Shown piece by piece: positions 23,540 through 25,480 of a stretch of 25,480 bases of DNA; position 1 is the stretch's first letter; each line of letters begins with the position of its first letter. The position numbers were made by a program, and so were the translations under genes. The notes beneath the pieces are model-generated. The model did no database searches. It saw nothing but the letters and a program-made list of their open reading frames with translations, and was not told the DNA's origin. The DNA is from SIG78 sp045635745 (GTDB lineage Bacteria > Verrucomicrobiota > Lentisphaeria > Victivallales > Victivallaceae): NCBI GenBank assembly GCA_045635745.1, contig JAZTWG010000039.1, positions 1-25,480 of the forward strand, in the 5' to 3' direction.

Positions 23540-23947
23540 TTACTCCGTTATATTTTCTCCCCACCAGTCGGGGAGCTGCTCTCCGAGCCTGACAACTTTC
23601 AAAGGCTCCAGCGAAAGCAGTATTTCTATATCTTTGGCTCCCTCGCCCAGCTGCAGCATAAATTCACGGCATACACCGCAAGGCGTGCCGGAACTGCCGT
23701 CGGGCATGACCGCAACAACCTTGGCGAGCATATTTTCGCCATTGGTCAGCATATTGGCAATGGCATTGCGCTCGGCGCACATACCCATTCCGCAAGCGGT
23801 ATCAATGCAAACACCTGTATAAATATTGCCCCGGGCACTCAATACTGCCGCGCCAACGCTGCCAGTTTCCATAAAAGGAGAAAGTCGGCGGGCGCATTGC
23901 ACAGCTGCCGCGCGATCATACAACGTTTTCCATATATTATTTTCCAC
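23540..23947 (-). CDS. cdd: Cytidine deaminase
   Basis: A 135-residue zinc-dependent deaminase (homotetramer type). MCAERNAI (56-63) carries the zinc ligand Cys57 and catalytic Glu59, and PCGVCREF (89-96) the zinc ligands Cys90 and Cys93. The N-terminal GAAVLSARGNIYTGVCID is the family strand pair. It converts cytidine and deoxycytidine to uridine in pyrimidine salvage. GTG at 23947 is chosen because AGAGG is 6 bases before it; a TTG at 23953 would put that site too close. It is third of four genes in the minus-strand operon, with 6-12-base gaps to its neighbours. Confidence 0.9.
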   Translation of the reverse strand: MENNIWKTLYDRAAAVQCARRLSPFMETGSVGAAVLSARGNIYTGVCIDTACGMGMCAERNAIANMLTNGENMLAKVVAVMPDGSSGTPCGVCREFMLQLGEGAKDIEILLSLEPLKVVRLGEQLPDWWGENITE

Positions 23948-23959
23948 AACCAACCTCTT

Positions 23960-24415
23960 TTATTTCAAACTGCGGCAATATATCCGTGATGTTTCATCCC
24001 ACGGGTGATAACCAATACCAATATAATTGAAAGCATATTTTTCATAATATCCGGAGTGATCGGTACAACAATAAATATTTTCAAATCCCAGTTCACGAGC
24101 AGTATTGGCAGCAAACTCAATCAGCTTGCCGCCCCAACCGCGATTGCGGAAATTTTCCTCCACATACAGTGCACACAGCCATGGCATAAGATCCATGCGG
24201 CTGATAAAATCATTGGTGATCAAACCGCATCCACCGATAAACATCCCGTTTTTCTGCAATAAAAACCATTGCGGTAATGGCGATCCTGTTTCAAGAGCGT
24301 GCTGCATACAGTTGCAGTAAATATCTTTTTTACCCCAAATCCGGGCAAAATAACTGCAAAAAACATCCAGCAATTCCGGATTGGAACGCAAAGATATGAT
24401 TTTTGCATTCTCCAT
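23960..24415 (-). CDS. GNAT family N-acetyltransferase
   Basis: A 151-residue acetyltransferase. PQWFLLQKNGMFIGGCGLI (49-66) forms the antiparallel strands and LCALYVEENFRNRGWGGKLIEFAANTAREL (80-109) contains the acetyl-CoA pyrophosphate loop RNRGWGG (90-96), the Q/R-x-x-G-x-G motif. NIYCCTDHSGYYEKYAFNYIGIG closes the fold with the Y-x-K-x-G/F pattern. Acts in the cytoplasm on an amine of unknown identity. A site AAGGA lies 9 bases before the ATG at 24415. It sits between the other methyltransferase gene (gap 17 bases) and cytidine deaminase (gap 12 bases to its GTG) in the same operon. Confidence 0.9.
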   Translation of the reverse strand: MENAKIISLRSNPELLDVFCSYFARIWGKKDIYCNCMQHALETGSPLPQWFLLQKNGMFIGGCGLITNDFISRMDLMPWLCALYVEENFRNRGWGGKLIEFAANTARELGFENIYCCTDHSGYYEKYAFNYIGIGYHPWDETSRIYCRSLK

Positions 24416-24432
24416 ACAAACTGATCCTTATA

Positions 24433-25116
24433 TTATACCCGGGCCGCGATCACCGCAAATTTACCGCTGGAATAGATACATTCAGCACTTTTGGATCCGG
24501 CATTCCGGAGCATGGCGACCTCGTCGGCGATGGTACACTCCCGATCGAGCTTGCGCCGTTCGCGCCAGCGGGCGAGTTCGTTTTCAGAAAGTCCGCTGCT
24601 GTAAAGATGCTCAATCCAGTATCGGTTCACAATATCGTCCATTTCCGGCGAGCTGCAGCAGAATTGGTCGTAATTGATAAACCAGCAGCCGGGAGAGAGT
24701 TGAGATTTGATATTGCCGAAAAGAGCTGCTTTCTGCTCATCTTCCAAATGATGGATCGAAAGCGCTGAAATCACCAGATCAACATTTTCCAGAAATAGAG
24801 ACTCCGTATAATCAAAGACCTGATAACTGATGCGCGGAATATTTTCAAAGCGATTTTTTGCCACTTCGAGCATATCTTCAGCAACATCGACCAAAATATA
24901 TTCAGCCTCCGGAAAATGCCGGAAATAGTACATCGTCAGCAAGCCGGTTCCGGCCCCCAGATCAACGATACGGCGGGGCGCGCCGGCAAATGCGGCAGCA
25001 AAAGCTGTAGTTTTTTCGTAATAATCGTCAAAACAGGGTATAAACTTCCGGCGGCCGGAATCATATCCGGCGGCCGCCAGATTGAATTGGGTTTGGATTG
25101 CAGAATAGTTTTGCAT
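24433..25116 (-). CDS. Class I SAM-dependent methyltransferase (Methyltransf_25 type)
   Basis: A 227-residue methyltransferase. RRIVDLGAGTGLLTMYY (48-64) is motif I, YILVDVAEDMLEVAKNRF motif II with the acidic SAM ligand, and LVISALSIHHLEDEQKAALF the motif IV segment with the double His. The N-terminal YDSGRRKFIPCFDDYYE is typical of methyltransferases acting on small metabolites. It heads the four-gene minus-strand operon, downstream of a consensus promoter at 25154-25181, with no obvious ribosome binding site before its ATG. The two methyltransferases of the operon are only distantly alike, so they are not a recent duplication. Substrate unknown. Confidence 0.9.
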   Translation of the reverse strand: MQNYSAIQTQFNLAAAGYDSGRRKFIPCFDDYYEKTTAFAAAFAGAPRRIVDLGAGTGLLTMYYFRHFPEAEYILVDVAEDMLEVAKNRFENIPRISYQVFDYTESLFLENVDLVISALSIHHLEDEQKAALFGNIKSQLSPGCWFINYDQFCCSSPEMDDIVNRYWIEHLYSSGLSENELARWRERRKLDRECTIADEVAMLRNAGSKSAECIYSSGKFAVIAARV

Positions 25117-25153
25117 TTGCAGTACTGACTAAAAAAAATCATTTTCAGCAAGG

Positions 25154-25181
25154 AATATAATTTATCAAATGCAAAATACAA
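25154..25181 (-). promoter_or_regulatory. Promoter of the methyltransferase/GNAT/deaminase operon
   Basis: On the minus strand TTGTAT (25181-25176), 16 bases, TATATT (25159-25154), 37 bases before the ATG at 25116. Confidence 0.6.
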
Positions 25182-25281
25182 ATTTTCAAATGATTTTTTT
25201 TCCGGCAATAATAATGTGTTCTCTGGCATCGCCGGTAAGGTGGAAATACAAGGGGCAACAGGGGAAAAATCAAAAAAAACA

Positions 25282-25319
25282 AACCGCAAGTTGCACTTGC
25301 AGGGTTGATTTTTATTTTT
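25282..25319. terminator. Bidirectional intrinsic terminator
   Basis: GCAAG-TTGCA-CTTGC with AACC/GGTT extending the stem (25282-25306) forms a hairpin. On the plus strand it is followed by GATTTTTATTTTTC; on the minus strand by GTTTGTTTTTTTTG. Both are U-rich, so it can end transcription in either direction. It separates the operon to the left from whatever lies to the right. Confidence 0.6.
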
Positions 25320-25322
25320 CAA

Positions 25323-25450
25323 CGTGCCTTTTGACGTTTAAAATAAAAATGGCGAGAGAGACGGGACTTGACGCGGAGCTGAAAGCTCCAGCGAGCCTGA
25401 GCATTACAGCGAAGCTGGAAGCGCAAGGCAACCATCCTCAAAAAGGCACG
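25323..25450. repeat. Structured element bounded by a 10-bp inverted repeat
   Basis: CGTGCCTTTT (25323-25332) and AAAAGGCACG (25441-25450) are perfect complements 108 bases apart. Inside are GGAGCT-GAA-AGCTCC (around 25376-25390) and CAGC-GAA-GCTG (around 25407-25417), both with GAA loops. A third hairpin CTTGCG...CGCAAG (25454-25473) follows. The GC-rich base use is unlike the AT-rich flank. It could be a folded RNA or a small miniature-repeat element; this is inference. Confidence 0.45.
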
Positions 25451-25480
25451 CCTCTTGCGTTTTCATACGCAAGGGGCAAC
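25349..25480 (+). CDS. ORF running off the right edge, doubtful
   Basis: An ATG at 25349 opens a frame of 44 codons to the window edge, starting MARETGLDAELKAPASLSIT and with no stop. It has no clear ribosome binding site and no recognised domain, and its DNA is the structured element described at 25323-25450. Repetitive structured DNA commonly gives open frames by chance, so this may not be a gene. I report it because the frame remains open at the edge. Confidence 0.2.
   Translation, partial: MARETGLDAELKAPASLSITAKLEAQGNHPQKGTPLAFSYARGN

Noticed and set aside
24936..25322. 128-codon minus-strand frame covering the right-hand intergenic region
   Set aside because: It overlaps the start of the methyltransferase gene in another phase, spans a promoter and a terminator, and has no coding features.
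1..25480. CRISPR array, tRNA, rRNA, intact insertion sequence, phage or defence genes
   Set aside because: No regularly spaced repeats, no cloverleaf with CCA-type features, no transposase or integrase motif and no nuclease/helicase defence gene were found by reading both strands.

Overview
The window looks like chromosomal DNA of an anaerobic, probably gut-associated Gram-negative bacterium. The gene set fits (cell-surface glycan enzymes, a lipoprotein, an acid-resistance decarboxylase with antiporter, and a riboswitch-controlled thiamine operon built on an archaeal-type Thi4). Overall style suggests Lentisphaerota/Victivallales, but no phylogenetic marker is present, so this is a weak inference. 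Nine promoter-like pairs on both strands share TTG-type -35 boxes with a -10 box usually reading TATATT and 16-17 bp spacing, consistent with one housekeeping sigma factor.

Layout. 1-820: the 3' end of an unidentified small acidic protein, then about 500 bp of apparently decayed sequence. 825-4546 (minus): a basic amino-acid decarboxylase and an APC antiporter, a classic acid-resistance pair. 5187-10913: a glycan/nucleotide-sugar region. It holds a cytidylyltransferase-GHMP kinase fusion, a glycosyltransferase split by a one-base frameshift, a zinc-finger-type SAM methyltransferase, a GT4 glycosyltransferase, an FkbM methyltransferase and, convergently, a GT2 glycosyltransferase. 11136-15747: a secreted Ntn-type hydrolase, a maltose-O-acetyltransferase-like enzyme, a GH63/trehalase-fold glycosidase and a DUF1835 protein. 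15861-19649 (minus): a tightly coupled operon with strong promoter, TPP riboswitch, thi4, thiE, thiD and thiC. 19776-22778 (plus): a HAD phosphatase, a BPL_N-type lipoprotein, a nucleotidyltransferase-fold protein and a GNAT-like protein. 22790-25116 (minus): a four-gene operon of methyltransferase, GNAT, cytidine deaminase and a second methyltransferase. The right edge holds a bidirectional terminator and a compact, highly structured element that also carries an ORF running off the window.

How the genes fit together. ThiC makes HMP-P, ThiD phosphorylates it, Thi4 makes the thiazole (its His in place of the sacrificial Cys indicates use of free sulfide, hence an anaerobe), and ThiE joins the two halves. 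A TPP aptamer in the leader closes the feedback loop. The decarboxylase consumes a cytoplasmic proton and the antiporter exchanges product amine for substrate amino acid. The fusion enzyme probably phosphorylates and nucleotidylates a sugar used by the adjacent glycosyltransferases.

I do not see a defence island, CRISPR array, tRNA, rRNA or intact insertion sequence. The best candidates for novelty are the kinase/nucleotidyltransferase fusion and its glycan cluster, and the structured element at the right edge.
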